Shown one piece after another: positions 1 through 12,712 of a stretch of 64,000 nt of DNA. Location of the stretch: assembly GCA_027886175.1 (NCBI GenBank), contig JAJNNQ010000006.1:14909001-14973000 (forward strand). The letters run 5' to 3'. The DNA is from Phylloscopus collybita (lineage: Eukaryota; Chordata; Aves; Passeriformes; Phylloscopidae). Made by a program: the position numbers and the translations under genes. The first letter of the stretch is position 1. Every line of letters begins with the position of its first letter. Under the pieces are notes generated by a model. It was not told the origin of the DNA and made no database searches. It saw only the letters and a list, made by a program, of their open reading frames with translations.

Positions 1-475
1 GACTGACCCAAAGCAATATTCAGTATCAATAACAACTGGGGGATGAATGGATTGAGACCAGCCCTGCCAACAAGGACTTAGGGAGGCTGGTGAAAAAAAA
101 ACTGGATATGACCCAACAGTGAACACTCATGTCCCACAAAGCCAGCTGTACCCTGGATGTCAAAAGAAGTGTGGCCATTCCATCAAAGGATGTGATTCTC
201 GCCCTGTACAGAATTCCACTCTTCTTAGACTACACCTTCAGTACTGCATCCAGTTCTGAAGTTTCCAATGCAGGAAAGTGTTGATATGTTTGAGTGGGTC
301 CAGAGGTGGGTCCTGAAGAAGATCTAAGGCCTGGAACACCTCTCCTATGAAGAAAGGCTTGGAGCAGGGTCTGTTCACAAGACAAAACTCTCAGAATACT
401 TTATTGTGGTCTTTCAATACTTACAGGGTTCTTGTAAGAAATATGGAGGTTTTTTACCAATAATAGAATCATAGA
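1..475 (+). mobile_element. CR1 LINE fragment, 3' part
   Basis: The sequence follows the well-known avian CR1 3' region: the end of the reverse-transcriptase frame (an 'ACAAGGACTTAGGGAGGCTGG' type block, 'CTGGATGTCAAAAGAAGTGTGGCC', 'GTACTGCATCCAGTTCTG') and then the 'GGAACACCTCTCCTATGA' and 'CTTTCAATACTTACAGGG' blocks of the 3' part. It breaks off in an 'AATAGAATCATAGAATT' stretch instead of a full CR1 terminus. The left end lies outside the window. It carries many stops and indels, so it is an old, dead copy. Identification is from memory of the family, not from alignment. Confidence 0.85.
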
Positions 476-2384
476 ATTACATTCCTTATTCTTCATCTTC
501 TTTATTGGCATATCACCTCAATATTATGAAATACATGGAAGAGTAAGTACTTCCTACATTGCAATGACAATGCAAAATGTCTTTGAACTATCTAAATCTC
601 ATTCATTTAAACACAGACTCAGGAGTCATTAGTATATCCAGGAGTTCTTTGGATGACAGGACTGAAATTAATTTCAAGCTGGTGACATTTAAATTTAGGT
701 GTCTGCTTCCCTTGTCATTAGTGGAGATCAATGGAGCCCACAGAACAAACACCTTGTGAGCGCCAAGTCAGTCAGCTGTCCAGACATAACTCATAATTCC
801 TTTTGAGAGAATTTGTTAGAGATCCACACAGAGATGGCAGATATGACACTCAGAAGACCAACATCACTGTTGGATGGCAGCTGGAGAACAGCCAGTATTT
901 GCTATGGTATCACTCATCTTCCTGGACAACTCTGTTGAGGCATTTGAACAGAGTCCAGTGTATCTGTTAAATATCTTCATGGAAGGCCAGGGAAGAATTA
1001 CAGCTGGCAAAGCTGAACTTCAAAATTAATTCAGTGTTCATTTTCAGTTTATAGGCAATTCTCTTAATGAAAAGTTTTTACTGATCAGCATGACTGCACA
1101 TCAAAAAGGCATAAAATACAACAGAGACATAAAGGAAAACTTAGGTGCACAAAATACTTGAACAGAAGAATCCAAAATAGTAGTTTTTGTACTGGTTCAC
1201 ATCTTCAAAAATCCAAGCTTTTTCATTCCTGCTTGACTAAAATAATCTAGAAGAAAGTGTATAAATATGGTGACACAGCATTATGATGCAGATAGTGTAC
1301 TAAAATCAGATACCTAACACTTTCAAAAATATGGCCATATCCAATTTTCTGCTGATGCAAGCCTTTATTTATGTCTCTCCTTAGAGAGAGATAAATAAAT
1401 CTTAGACTTGTTAAAAAGTTTTTATCACTAAAGTAGTTTAACATTCTGTCACTCCACTGAAAAACAGAAAATTCAATATTTTAATTTTTAATATAGGTAG
1501 AGGATAAAATCATGGAATATCTATGTACTATATATACTACAACGTAAGGGAAACTGTGATATTTAGCTTCTTACCTACAATTTCATTTTTCTCAGACAAA
1601 TATGCAACCAGGAAGAACTGTAAATTGTTGTGGAGATGATCTATCAGCAATTTTATATTCTCCTCCTGACTTTTGGCCACCTCTTTGTTCTGGTCAAGCA
1701 CCCATAAGCACCCACTAGTTAGTCTCCTAGAAACTTAAGGGGAAAAATTCTATAAGTAAAAAAAGGAACAAACTTAACCCCCAACAGCAGACCCTCATGG
1801 AAACCCAAGTAATAGTTAAGACTAATGAAAGGCCTCACATATTTTTTCAGAGGTATTTAAAAAGGGATAAACTGTAGCTCAGAAATATATCATACCATAG
1901 GGTCTTCTGTTTTTTTAAGTTTTGGATCAATGCTATTACAAGCACGATAATTGAACTACAGTTTGGGAAATCAAGTTGTGAAAATGAAGTAGCTGTTTTA
2001 ATTACTGTTTCTAGTTAGAAACTGGACAATTGCAGGTATTTGAATTGGCAGAACTAGGATTTCTGTAAGGTCTACTGCAGAAATTGTTAGAAACGTCACC
2101 TTAGGTACTTTCAACTTCTAATTTTCTCATTACAGGAGAAATGAAAGTGAATAATTTAAAAGTATCTGCCGGCAGAGTAGTTTTACCTCTCTTAAGAAAT
2201 GAAGAAAAAAGTTGAGAATATCATCTGTCTGAAGGCATGTTCAGAGATGATAGCTTGACTACTGAGATCTAATACTGTCTGTAGATACCTCTGTAGACTG
2301 GCAATTTTATTCCATATGTCACTTTTTATTTGCCTCACTGACACTGCATTCTGTACTTAGGTGCTGGGACAATTACAGGTTTGT
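476..2384. other. No gene or repeat recognised
   Basis: AT-rich unique-looking sequence. The two 60-65 codon frames here (577-759 plus, 1247-1444 minus) have no recognisable motif and no good splice signals. The part at about 740-960 is less AT-rich than its surroundings but otherwise featureless to me. Confidence 0.5.
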
Positions 2385-2911
2385 TAGTGTTATAAATTTA
2401 AAGAGCCAATTCCATCGAAAACGATTTATTTGCCAACAAAAATTTTGGACAGAGAAAATCGACAAAGTCAACGACCAAGGAAACAGTGCCTGCAGTGGGT
2501 GAAACTCTATCACGTTACACCCCCTCGGGTTTCACCCTGACCCGAGCCCAAGCCAGCTGTTTTATACTTTGTCTGGCAGGGCTTACATGAGTCCGAGATT
2601 TCTATAAATTCTTTTGTCCCTCAGCATCTCCATTGATGAAATTTCCAAAGCAGGGTCCAGCTTCTGAATGGATTTCCTGGGTGCTGAAGGTTCCTGAGTA
2701 GCTCTTAATGTCCCAGATAAGATATCATCTCAGGGCCATTACTCCTTACCAGGTGGGGAGCATCCTTGTCCAGGTTGTTCTCCACCTTCCATTGGAATTG
2801 TAATTTCTTTATTCTCTTCTCTGGAGATGGGGAAAGCACTTTCAAAATTTTCCAAGCCCTCCGCTCTGCTGGGGAGGGAGGCTTTTTGGCTTTCTTAAAA
2901 GGGTACACTAC
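2385..2911 (-). mobile_element. Probable endogenous retrovirus LTR (solo or fragment)
   Basis: Read on the minus strand, this block starts near a TGTAGTGTACCC, carries a TATAAAACAGCTGG promoter-like box (plus 2555-2570) and, about 130 bp further on, an AATAAA polyadenylation signal (plus 2424-2430). That order and spacing is typical of a retroviral LTR. It is more GC-rich than both flanks. The 67-codon frame at 2705-2908 lies wholly inside it and is not considered a gene. I found no clean target-site duplication, so the ends are approximate and the family (ERVL or ERVK type) is undecided. Confidence 0.55.
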
Positions 2912-2929
2912 AGTCTCTGATTTATACTA

Positions 2930-3007
2930 ACCACAACATTATAAAGATACAAACTATCATTCACCACAATAACAACATTATGAAAACATGAATTATCATT
3001 CACCACA
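2930..3007. repeat. Imperfect tandem duplication, two units of 33 and 39 bp
   Basis: Two adjacent units (2930-2962 and 2963-3001) both begin ACCACAA and end with an ACTATCATTC/ATTATCATTC block; a third unit start (ACCACA) follows. They differ by a few substitutions and an insertion. It lies directly beside the LTR-like block at 2385-2911. Confidence 0.7.
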
Positions 3008-5863
3008 GTTAGGACAGACAATGGGCTTTTGTTCTGTTCATAAAGGCAGATTTACTTTCTTATTATCCTTTAGGAACATACACATTAAGCTATTTTTTTT
3101 TTTTTAATTATTGTTTTCAGATAGGTCTGTGTGGATAGATCTCCACATCTTAGGATAAAGGGAGAAGAGAACTACTGCTTTTTCTGTCTTTATCTACAAT
3201 TCAATTTCTCTGTCCTGGAATAGCTGTGCAGACTGTCAGTAGAGAAGTTTCCAGGGCATATTAAAATCACAGTACAAATCTAATTCATGCCTCTTGAAAT
3301 TATTCATGTCAATTAAAATAATACTAAATTTTTATTTTCATGTCTAGTCCTTAGACACAGCATGTGGAAGAATTTTCTGCTGAAGATATTAGAAAATGCA
3401 TTTTGAAGATTATTAATAACTAATAGGTACAATAATCAAGTTAATTATATATTTTATATATAATATGTATTATAAAATTAATTCTTTCAAATAGTAAAAT
3501 AGGATTTATATTTAATTTTCTTTAGATTGTGGAGATTAGGACAAAAATTCTCCATCTTCTGCTTTCTGAGAGTAGAATATGACACTAAATTGCAATTTTT
3601 TTCAAATCTAAATGAAGTGAGCTAATATAATATAACCATATCAGTCTTGATATCTTTGATATAATAGAAGTGTACTTAATTTTCATAATTTTCACTGTCT
3701 ACACATATACAGTATTATATTACAATGACTTGTCTCTAGCAAGTAATTATTATCATGAATTATTAGGAAACAAGCTGTTACACAATAAGGCAGATAGAGA
3801 AAATGCCATAAAAGGGAAGAACAAATGTTTTTCTAACCAAATACTTGTACTTTGAAAAGCCAGATGTAGGATTTATTTACATGTCTTCTGGGGAAATAAC
3901 TTAATTTAATTATCTATTGTCTTAGACTTGAAACTCAAATTATTCATTATGCACCTGATAAAAAGAAAGACAAATATGACAGCAAAGAAGAAAATTATTT
4001 TAGTTTGTAGTGCTGAATAAATAATAGTAGAATGCAATGCACAACTGTTGTAATATCAAACAGTTGGTTATTTAAACTGAAAGATAACTGAAGAGATTTC
4101 TGCACTGCAGAAATTGTGTTCAGAGGGGACTGTTCTTCAAAATATTATCAGACAGTGTTTATAGCAACAGGACTCGGTAAAATTAATTATAATTTTATTA
4201 AAAGTAAAAGAAATCATTCTAGATGCTACATTTCTAAAATGGAAGACCGATTTTTTTTAACTGTATTGTTATAATTAAAAAATAAATAGACCAGAATCCC
4301 TTCTGTAGATCAAGGTGTTGTAAGTCCATTGACTTCACCAAGAAAAATGCTGTATTGAACCAGCAGAAAAGATCTGAGAGAAGAAAAAAGCAACAAAATT
4401 CTTCCTGCTCTTTATTTGTCTAAAATGTAACAGGTGAATGCAGCAATAAATGACAAACATACACATGCATTTTAATTACTTATTATTGAATTTTCACTAC
4501 GCAGTTGTGAATTATGAAGGTATTGCATCTTAATTAGAGGGCAGGACAGATGGTGAAAGCTTAGCCTGTGTTAAAATAACCTCAGGTGCCAGCTGAATAT
4601 GCACTTCAAGCAACATTTCATGGTAACAAAGCTAATTGTCCAGCAAAAACACAAAATATGTTCTATATAAATGTTTAGCACAAAAAGCTTCAAAATGAAG
4701 GCTTCTTAATTTTTTTTCCCTTCTAATTTCATATCAGTTGACAATTTTGCTAAATCTTTTACCTATGGGCTAGATAAGCATTAGATTGTTGAGTTTAAAG
4801 AAAGAAGGCAGAAATTTAGTTTGTGTCTGAAAGAAATTTCATCTCCATTGCATACATGTACATTAGCTAACAAAAAGTTCAATACTTTAAATTTTTAACT
4901 GTTGTGATGCTATACTGAAGCAACACAGAATGAAACGTTAATCTTCTAACCAGTCTCCTCCATGACAAAAAGGTGAATGCTTTTTCTCCTCTCACCTACC
5001 ATTTCATAGGATACAGAGTCAGGTATGGAAAAAACATAATAATATGAAATAGTAATTTAAAAATAATTATCTATGAGCCAATTTTATCTATGGTCCTGTT
5101 TCATTTTTCTGTGGCACACTGAAGCCTTGACTTGCTTCCTCTGGATATTTGAGATAGCAGATTCCATGTTTTCTGTCTGAAAGAGTCCATTATGTTAATG
5201 TAGTAGAACCTCTTCAAAGCAAGGTTATAGACCACCCATAAGAGAGTAAAAGGAACAGTTCAAGTCAGTACTGTAAAAATGTGCATTCGTGCACACAGAA
5301 TTTATGACTTTGTGCAAAAAGAGTGGTGTCAGGCTAGTAAAGGTTCTCTCTTCTAGTTGATGAATGAACCTATGGAGGAACAGGTTTTGGAAAAAACCAG
5401 TACCAAGACGACCACAACAGAAAACCTTCCTCTAGTCCATTGAAGTACTAAGCTCAAAGTGTGGTATAACTCCATCAAGTGTGAGACAGTGAAATGCTAT
5501 CTAGCTCCAATATCTCAGTGAAATTATTAACCTTGTCACAGCAGCTGTGAAGGGGATATATAAATGGCATTGTTATCCTAGAGCAATGGGGTTCTATCAG
5601 AAGAAAATTTCTATATATGGGCTAGAAGGGACTGCAATGTATTTTTAAAACCGAATCCAGATGACCACAAGACACACCATGATATTCACCCACCTCAACA
5701 ATACAGAACTTGGTTTTAGATGAGTTTCACCATGTTTAAAAAGTATTTTTCTATTATTTCCATATTCTTACACTGCTATATTTTAATGTTTGAATTTTTT
5801 ATTATCGGAAAGTAATTATAATAACTCATAAAAACAAATCTTATGAGGGTTCTTATGGGTTTG
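3008..5863. other. No gene recognised; enhancer-like patch near 4490-4660
   Basis: AT-rich unique-looking sequence without supported genes. The patch at about 4490-4660 has balanced complexity and clusters TAATTA-type homeodomain cores, an E-box (CAGATG) and a CAGCTG. That composition is common in conserved vertebrate non-coding elements, but conservation cannot be judged from one sequence. Confidence 0.35.
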
Positions 5864-5904
5864 TGTGCTTACTTCCAATCCAAGATATTCTATGATTCTG
5901 TGGT
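5864..5904 (+). mobile_element. CR1 3' tip remnant
   Basis: A short match to the extreme CR1 3' end: 'CTTCCAATCCAAGATATTC' followed by 'TATGATTCTGTGG'. Only about 40 bp are recognisable; any upstream CR1 sequence has decayed beyond recognition. Confidence 0.6.
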
Positions 5905-7438
5905 AGCTGAATCATATGCTAAAGCAAGCTTTTAAATAACAGCTGTGATCTGGATTACTTCAGCAAAATACTGACTGATGTATTTTTCAAGAAATTTAGT
6001 CTAGGCTTCAATTATTCAAATGGTTTACACACAGTATACAATGAAACGTTGCTCCAGTGGGGGCCAAACCCCCAGATGAATAGTAAAAAATAAAAGTAGT
6101 TAAAAAATAAGAAGATAACAGTGGCCTATGAGTGATGATTAAGCTTGCAAGTCAATAAACCTCTCATGCTCTTTGTTGAGCAGGCAAAAGTTATTTTAGC
6201 ATTTTCTGCACGTTGAGCATATGCTGCTGCTTTTGGAAGGTTTGTGCTGATTTCGCTAACTGACAAACAACATTTTTCAAATACACTTCTGAGGCCAATA
6301 TTCTCCACTTTATTTTCTAAGGAAAATGGGTTTGTGAATATATGTTCAGAATAGCAAAATTAATATAACAACATTTATCACCAAGCGATTAGAATAGATT
6401 CAAATATGCATATTTGCTGATGTACATTTCCCATAAGAGTAACAGAAGGAAAGTTTTAACTAATTACTTCCCCCCACTGCTGTTTTTATTGTATTGGAAA
6501 TACGTACTGTTTTTCCTAACAGATTTGCTTGTTTTCTTCATCTACAGAAAAACTTATTGCCCAGATTCTCTTCAAGTCCTAACACGTGAAGTAATGCCGA
6601 AATATGTGGAGTGCTAGGGAAAAGAAACACAAAAAACCTAAGAAGGAACCCAAAAGAAAACAATAATAACAAGAATATAAGTCTCCTGAAATTTCTCCTC
6701 AATTAACAGATTTATTATTGTTATCTTTACCTCCTTAGCACCTAGTGATATGAACCAGACTGGTCATGTGTGAGCACAATCAGCTACAGGCAGGCACATC
6801 CTTTAAAACACATTTTTGTGATATTTTTTCTGCAGCGAGAATGGATTCTTGTTGCTTATAAATTCGATCATAAGGTGGAATTATGTATTACAGAATAATG
6901 TACAGAATAGAAACTGAAAGGAACACATGAAATTCAGAGCAAAGTACAAATAACAAAATACAAAAATCAGATGCTTTGGGAACTTTATACATTTGGATTC
7001 AGCTCAGTGAGGAGAGCATGATGCTGTTTTATGGCTACTGGAGAAACCACAGAATTGCTGATCAGTCAACATACACTTCCTCATTCTATCTGCAAAGGGG
7101 TTTTTCTAGAGACGATGCAGCATCAGCCTCAAGTATCATTGGTAGAGTTAAACTGATATGCATGTTGCTAGGGTGATTCCTAGAAGCAATAGTCTATATT
7201 GAGTCAGGGATGTTATTCTGTGGACTGCTGGCTGTTTAGTTACTGTGTATGTGTGGAGTTAATAATTTCTTGAATGACTAAACAAAGGTACTCTTTACAA
7301 ATTTAGAAGTATCCCATCCTGATGAAACAAATGCCTACTGTCCCCTAATGTCAAAATAAGGGGTTTTGCTTGCATAACCCAGCCTTCCATATTTATGTTA
7401 ATGCCATGCCTGTCATTGATATGAACAATTTCAAATTG
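5905..7438. other. No gene or repeat recognised
   Basis: Unique-looking AT-rich DNA. The 60-codon minus frame at 6126-6308 and the plus frames at 6414-6617 and 6976-7176 show no domain or family I recognise. A polypyrimidine tract ending in CAG near 6547 could act as a splice acceptor, but the only nearby donor (GTAATG near 6590) is weak. Confidence 0.45.
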
Positions 7439-7515
7439 TAGAATCATTTGGATTGGAAAAGACCCTTAAGATCACTGAGTTCAACCATAAGTCTAACACT
7501 GCCAAGACCACTAAA
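7439..7515 (-). mobile_element. CR1 3' end fragment
   Basis: Reverse complement of a CR1 3' terminus. On the plus strand it reads TAGAATCATTTGGATTGGAA, then AAGATCACTGAGTTCAACC, then the 'CACTGCCAAGACCACTAAA' block typical of one CR1 subfamily. It is truncated after about 77 bp. Confidence 0.8.
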
Positions 7516-7930
7516 TGAAAAATGAAATGAAAATGAACATAAAGCAAATAGAGTATGGCCTGAGACTGACAAAGACAAAAAGGTAAAAGCTGTCCATATT
7601 AGAAATCACTGACTATCAATAGACCATAACATAGAGTACTAAACAGAATGAAATTAATCTAACCGGAATAAATACGCTCTGTTATGGTAAAACAGATGAG
7701 TTTTGACTCTAAATTAATTTCACCATTGGTTGGTTAATAAGTTAAATTTTCTTAAAATGTACAAAATTCAACACAGTAAGCTTGTCAAAAGCATATCAGT
7801 TCTGGCTGACATGCCACAAAGTTGATGACTAACAGGTGGTGATGAGCAAATTCTGAAAATAGCTTTCAGCTGTTTCTGACTATGTAAGTAGTTCTAGTTT
7901 CCAAAGCTCAGGACTAGAAGCCTTCACAGT
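7516..7930. other. No gene or repeat recognised
   Basis: AT-rich sequence with no supported feature. Confidence 0.4.
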
Positions 7931-8040
7931 TTTTTGGTGGTGTTGTTTGTTTGTTTGTTTGTTTGGGTTTTTGTTGGTTTTGTTTTTGTTTGTTTATTTT
8001 GTTTTGTTTTGCTTTGTTTTTCTTCCCCCTTTCTCCCCCC
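7931..8040. repeat. G/T-rich low-complexity tract
   Basis: A run of GTTT and GGTTT-type units, including a GTTTGTTTGTTTGTTTG stretch, followed by a TTCCCCC/TCTCCCCCC stretch. Strand-asymmetric simple sequence of this type recurs at 12713-12850, 54100-54165 and 57963-58036. Confidence 0.8.
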
Positions 8041-8895
8041 ATTTATAGACTATTTAGATGAGCTCACAGTTACATGACAGAAGTTAAAGTTTCTTTCTTT
8101 CAGCTAGGCTTGCTTGCTTGAACATCATTATTCATATGGATAAAAGGTACTGACAATCTTAAAGCCATATGGAGTTGTACAGGTATGAAGGTAGGAAGAA
8201 AGGCTGGTATGCAGGTGAGATAGGGGCAGCTCTACAGCTCTGCTAGTGTTATAACTGTTAAAACCTTATTCATGCTCTTGTATGAAATTAGGGCAAGTGA
8301 TAACTGATTTACTCTTTTCATTATAAAATTCTCTTTTATCTTCTATCTTTAAAAGATCCAGTTTTTCTCACTTTTAACTAGCTTTTTATTCTTCAATCTC
8401 CTTGTTGCTTATGCATTTGCTAGTCTTCTCCATCCTCAGGATACTAAATTAAAAGATCATAGTTCTTCATATAAGCATAAAGGAAGAATGTAAGCAGGAT
8501 TTAAAAATATTTTTGTTGAATTGTAAGTTATTTTTAGAAGGCAAAACTCAAAAAGTCTGGCTGAAATTATTATTCATCCTAGCACAATGGAACTTTTCAG
8601 TTAATTAATATCTGTCTCAGAGTATTAGTCCAGTACTCTTTACACAGGTGTGAAGTGTATCTGCCTAGCTAGCTTATCTCCCTGACATTTGTACAGTGTT
8701 TGTACATAACTGTTGGAGAACATATGCATAAAGCTTTGTTGCAAAAGTGACTTTCTTTTTTCTTCAGTTTTTGCTAAAAACCAGTTTATTCTGGCTAAAG
8801 GTCACTGAATCTTACCTGCTAGCATGACTTTTTGTGTTACAATATGGCAGTAGTTGGAAAACAGAGTATGACTCTTTTTAAAAAAAGAAGCTACC
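8041..8895. other. No gene or repeat recognised
   Basis: AT-rich sequence with no supported feature. Confidence 0.4.
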
Positions 8896-10320
8896 TGTAG
8901 TGGTTTCACATTTGCCAATTTTGACCTTTCTCAGCCAACGCACCAGTTTGCAGTGGTTTAGGTGTCTACTATAACCATTTACTGTTTTTCTGCTGCTGTG
9001 AGATAAGATTAGGAGAAAAGCAAAGCAGGCTCAAATTTAAAGGGTATAAAGAGATTTATTACTAAACATTAAAAGAAGAAAGTGAGAATCGAAATGAAAC
9101 TTTCAAAAACACTTCTCCCCACAAACTGTTTACTTTTCCATTAACAACATAGAGAGAAAAAAAATCTGTGATTTTCAGTTTCACTGTTAAAAAAAAAAAA
9201 ATCTTTCATCATTTCTTAGGGAGAGGAGTCTCTCTTAGAACTCCCATGGAGACATTGCCACAAGAAAACAGTTCTCTCTGGTGGCTCCCATGTCATGAAT
9301 CTGCAGCTGCCTGGAAACTCTGCAAACTGTGAAACGCCTCCCATTAGCAGCTTTTTCCTGAGCTGCATATAGGCCATATCAGCTTATTTTAGGGTACCAT
9401 TTAAGGATGCCTCTTCTACCACAAACCAAAGGTTCTCTTCCTCTATCTCCAAAATCATCTTCATCTCATGGAACATAGATCTTTTCCCTTGGGGCAGATG
9501 GCATCTATTTATCTCTATATTCCTCTGTTCAAAATTCTCCATTGGGTCACAGCTATATTAGTCCACAGCTATGACTAGAACTTTGCAACCATCTAAAAAG
9601 AAAAAAAATTCTATATGTTACAGGGAAATTTTAGTCCTTTCTCCATGGCCTCATAAGTCCAACCAAACTAGGCAACTCCTCAGTCTCCTTCCAGCTTAAG
9701 ACTTTCACTCTCTCTTCACTGACTTCCGACTCATTCAGTGTCTCTCTATGGTTCATGCTGGCTGTTCTCTCACTCAGATAATGTTTTGCAAATTTCATCT
9801 GTCAAGGACAGAGTTAACATCTCGCCTGGGCTTGCAGACGGCCTTGTGATCTTTGCAGGGCTGCACGGCTATTGGATATCAAGGCAGTGCTAATGGGGGG
9901 AAGGCTCAGAAACAATGGCCAGGACCTCAGCTGCATGGTCTCTTGCATGGCTGGGCTTTTCAGCCCTCCCTTGTCCTCTGCCCAGGAGTCACCAGAGAAT
10001 GGGGAGGGGGCTCAGCCCCCCGTGGTGTTAGTGGCAGGATGTTTGAACAGCTGCTGGAAACCCAGTCCAGGTCAGGATGGGGCATATCCTCCTCCCTTCC
10101 CCCTGCCTGGGAGTCACTGGGCAAGGTGGGCTTCCCATGAAAGGGCGGCCCCAGGCAGGCCAGGCCATCCCAGTCCCCCTGCATGGAAGGAGGCGGGCTG
10201 CCTTGTTACCTCCTCTGAGGCCGGAAGGAAAAGGAATTTTCCCAAGATGCTCCTGACTTTCAAGCCTGTGTGTTCACAGAGACGGTTTTACTTTCTCTAA
10301 TGGCTCTATTAGCTGTCAAT
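8896..10320 (-). mobile_element. Probable ERV-derived LTR block, boundaries uncertain
   Basis: The plus-strand left end begins TGTAGTGGTTTC, an inverted LTR terminus (minus strand ends in ACCACTACA). An AATAAA signal lies on the minus strand at plus 9055-9060, about 160 bp before that end, as expected for the R-U5 part of an LTR. The right part (about 9830-10260) is GC-rich with many homopolymeric G and C runs, in strong contrast to its flanks, and gives overlapping open frames on both strands (9853-10140, 9872-10300, 9960-10184) that I regard as composition artefacts. No target-site duplication of the left flank CTACC was found at a suitable right end, so this may be two nested or truncated elements. 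Confidence 0.45.
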
Positions 10321-10878
10321 TTTCATGCCTAGTAACTGATTGGTTTTTGCTACCCATGCTAAACCAGCACACTATCGTATAAACAAAGCAAAGATCTGTT
10401 GAATAATAATAATAGTAAAAGCAATTTAAAATCAATTTTTGGTCTGGATTTGAGGTGGGCTGTGACGTCTCCCTTGTACTCCTATGTGCAGTAGGCATAC
10501 ATGATCAGATACAGATTCTTTTGCTACCAGGGGAAAAATTTCCATTTATTTCAACAACAAAAGAATCTCAATTTCTTTTGTTTGCTGGCTTCTCTTGTTA
10601 AGTGAAATTAACCCATTTGAGTAGAACATAAAAAGCTTGCAGAGAAGAATATTATAAATTTTGAGGAAATCAGTTGTACACTGGTTTCAGAAAAAACTTG
10701 TGGGGTTTTTATGATCAAGATTAACTGCATTAGCATAGACATGAAACCTTATCCATCAACAGATTCACATGGCCATAAGCCATGGTTATGAAGATGTCAT
10801 GATCTCCACCAAATCCAAAAGCATGGTTTAGATATATAATATTAAAAAAACATACAGCCTTTCTATGTTTATAAAAAC
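10321..10878. other. No gene or repeat recognised
   Basis: AT-rich sequence between an LTR-like block and the minisatellite; no supported feature. Confidence 0.4.
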
Positions 10879-11568
10879 TTGCACAAGAAAATTACGCAAA
10901 ATGCGAGATATGCTAATTACGCTCCGCAAATTATGCAATGTGAGCAATATGCAAATTACATGCCGCAGATAATGCAAACTACGCAACATGCTATTTACGT
11001 AATATGCAAATTATGCGCCACAGATTATGCAAATTACGCGATATGCAAACTACGCGCCGCGTATTATGCAAATTATGCAATATGCAAATTACGCGCCGCA
11101 GACTAGGCAAATTACGCAATATGCAAATTACGTGCCACGCAGTATGCAAATTGCGTGCCACAGATTATGCAAATCATGCAATGTGCAAATTACACACCGT
11201 GGATTATGCAAATTACACAATATGCAAATTACGCGCAGCGGATTATGCAAATTATGCAATATTCATATTACACGCCACGGATTATGCAAATTACGTGCTA
11301 CAGACTATGCAAATTACGCAATATGCAAATCACATGCAGCGGAATATTCAAATTGCACAATATGCAAATTATGTACCGCAGATTGTGCAAATTACGCAAT
11401 ATGCAAATTATGCGTGGCCGTTTTTGAAAATCACACAACATGCTATTTACACAATACGCAAATTACATGCCGCAGATTATGCAAACTGTGCGATACGCTA
11501 ATTGCGCTCTGCGGAATATGCAAATTGCACCATATGCAAATTACCCACCACGGATTATTAAAAGAAAG
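10879..11568. repeat. 39-bp minisatellite with paired octamer motifs
   Basis: About 17-18 diverged units of a 39-bp repeat. Each unit has two half-units: one reads ATTATGCAAATTACG and the other ATATGCAAATTACG followed by a CGCCGCAG spacer. Each half carries the POU/octamer core ATGCAAAT; by eye I count 18 perfect cores on the plus strand and many one-mismatch cores. Unit variants are mostly ACGC/ACAC/ATGC and CCGCAG/CCACAG changes, the pattern expected from CpG decay. As 39 is a multiple of three, all plus frames stay open (75-184 codons) with a 13-residue tyrosine/alanine/asparagine repeat; this is a consequence of periodicity, not evidence for a protein. Confidence 0.9.
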
Positions 11569-12712
11569 AACAGTGGGTTAAAAAAAATCTCAAGCCAATA
11601 AAAGCTTAAACAAACCAGGAGAAAACCTATGGATCTACCTTTTGCTAAAACACATTTTCATTATGTAGATTGTTTCAGCTGTTATTCACTTGAGTTTCTC
11701 AGAATAAATGGATTTCTTACCTATACCTAAGCACCACTCATATTAAAAAATAAGTTCACTGCTCTTTTAAGTCACTTTCAAAGCTCCTATTTTATTAGGA
11801 TGGACAAAATTTCCAGGTTACATGATGTTCCTTTTGTGTCTCTGCACACAATTTTTTAATACTATTATTCCATCCATGCCATTCAATTTAAGGCCTGGTT
11901 ATAATATTTTTACAATTTTTATGTCATTTTCATTGCCAGTTCTGCAAAACAGAAGAAGAAAGTCCATGGTGAAACATTGTCCTTCAATTAGTTCTTTATT
12001 TTATAGCTACCATTCCTGCTTACCCCACATATAATTAATGGAAGCAAAGATAGTAAAATCCAGTAATACTTTATAGTCTTCCTTTTTTATTATTTTATCT
12101 GGTGCATACCAGTCCTATTTGTCTCTTTCACATACTCCATTATTCTAAAAGATTAGTCAGTGCACAATACTGCCAACTGTGTAATATTTTATATTAATCT
12201 CTACCAACCTGGTAGAATAATTTATAGTTCTACTCCTAGCATCTGGACTGAGTCCCATCTTCTATATTTAGTCCTTATATCAATATTATTATCTACTTTT
12301 CAATGCATTTAATGTAAAGGGCATAATCTCAATTTCATAAACAACATAAAAAACAGATAAATAACTTTTCTTCATCATTGCATTTTCACAAAATACTTCT
12401 AGGTTGCCACTGTTTAGGGAATTTTTCCCCCAAAATATTTTAATCCATTCATGTTATGTTTCTCTTGAATGGCTTGCTATTGCCATCTGCTTATGATCCA
12501 AAGCATCCTTGAAATCTCTGATTCCTTTTCTTCAGTCTGTTCCTTCTTTCCAGACCTCCTGTTCAACTTCTTATGACTAAACTTAAGGTTTAAGGTTACT
12601 CCTGCAGGAGAATGCTATAAAAGGAAAGTTAGATGCTGATTAAATTAGTTAATTGAACTTTGTTTTGAAGAGATTTCTTAATCTCTTCACTGTTTGTGTT
12701 TATTTCTCTGTT
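11569..12712. other. No gene or repeat recognised
   Basis: AT-rich sequence; the 70-codon plus frame at 11822-12034 has no recognisable feature. Confidence 0.4.

Noticed and set aside
10879..11581. Four plus-strand frames of 75-184 codons with Tyr-Ala-Asn repeats
   Set aside because: They follow automatically from a 39-bp (13-codon) tandem repeat lacking stops and are open in all three plus frames at once.
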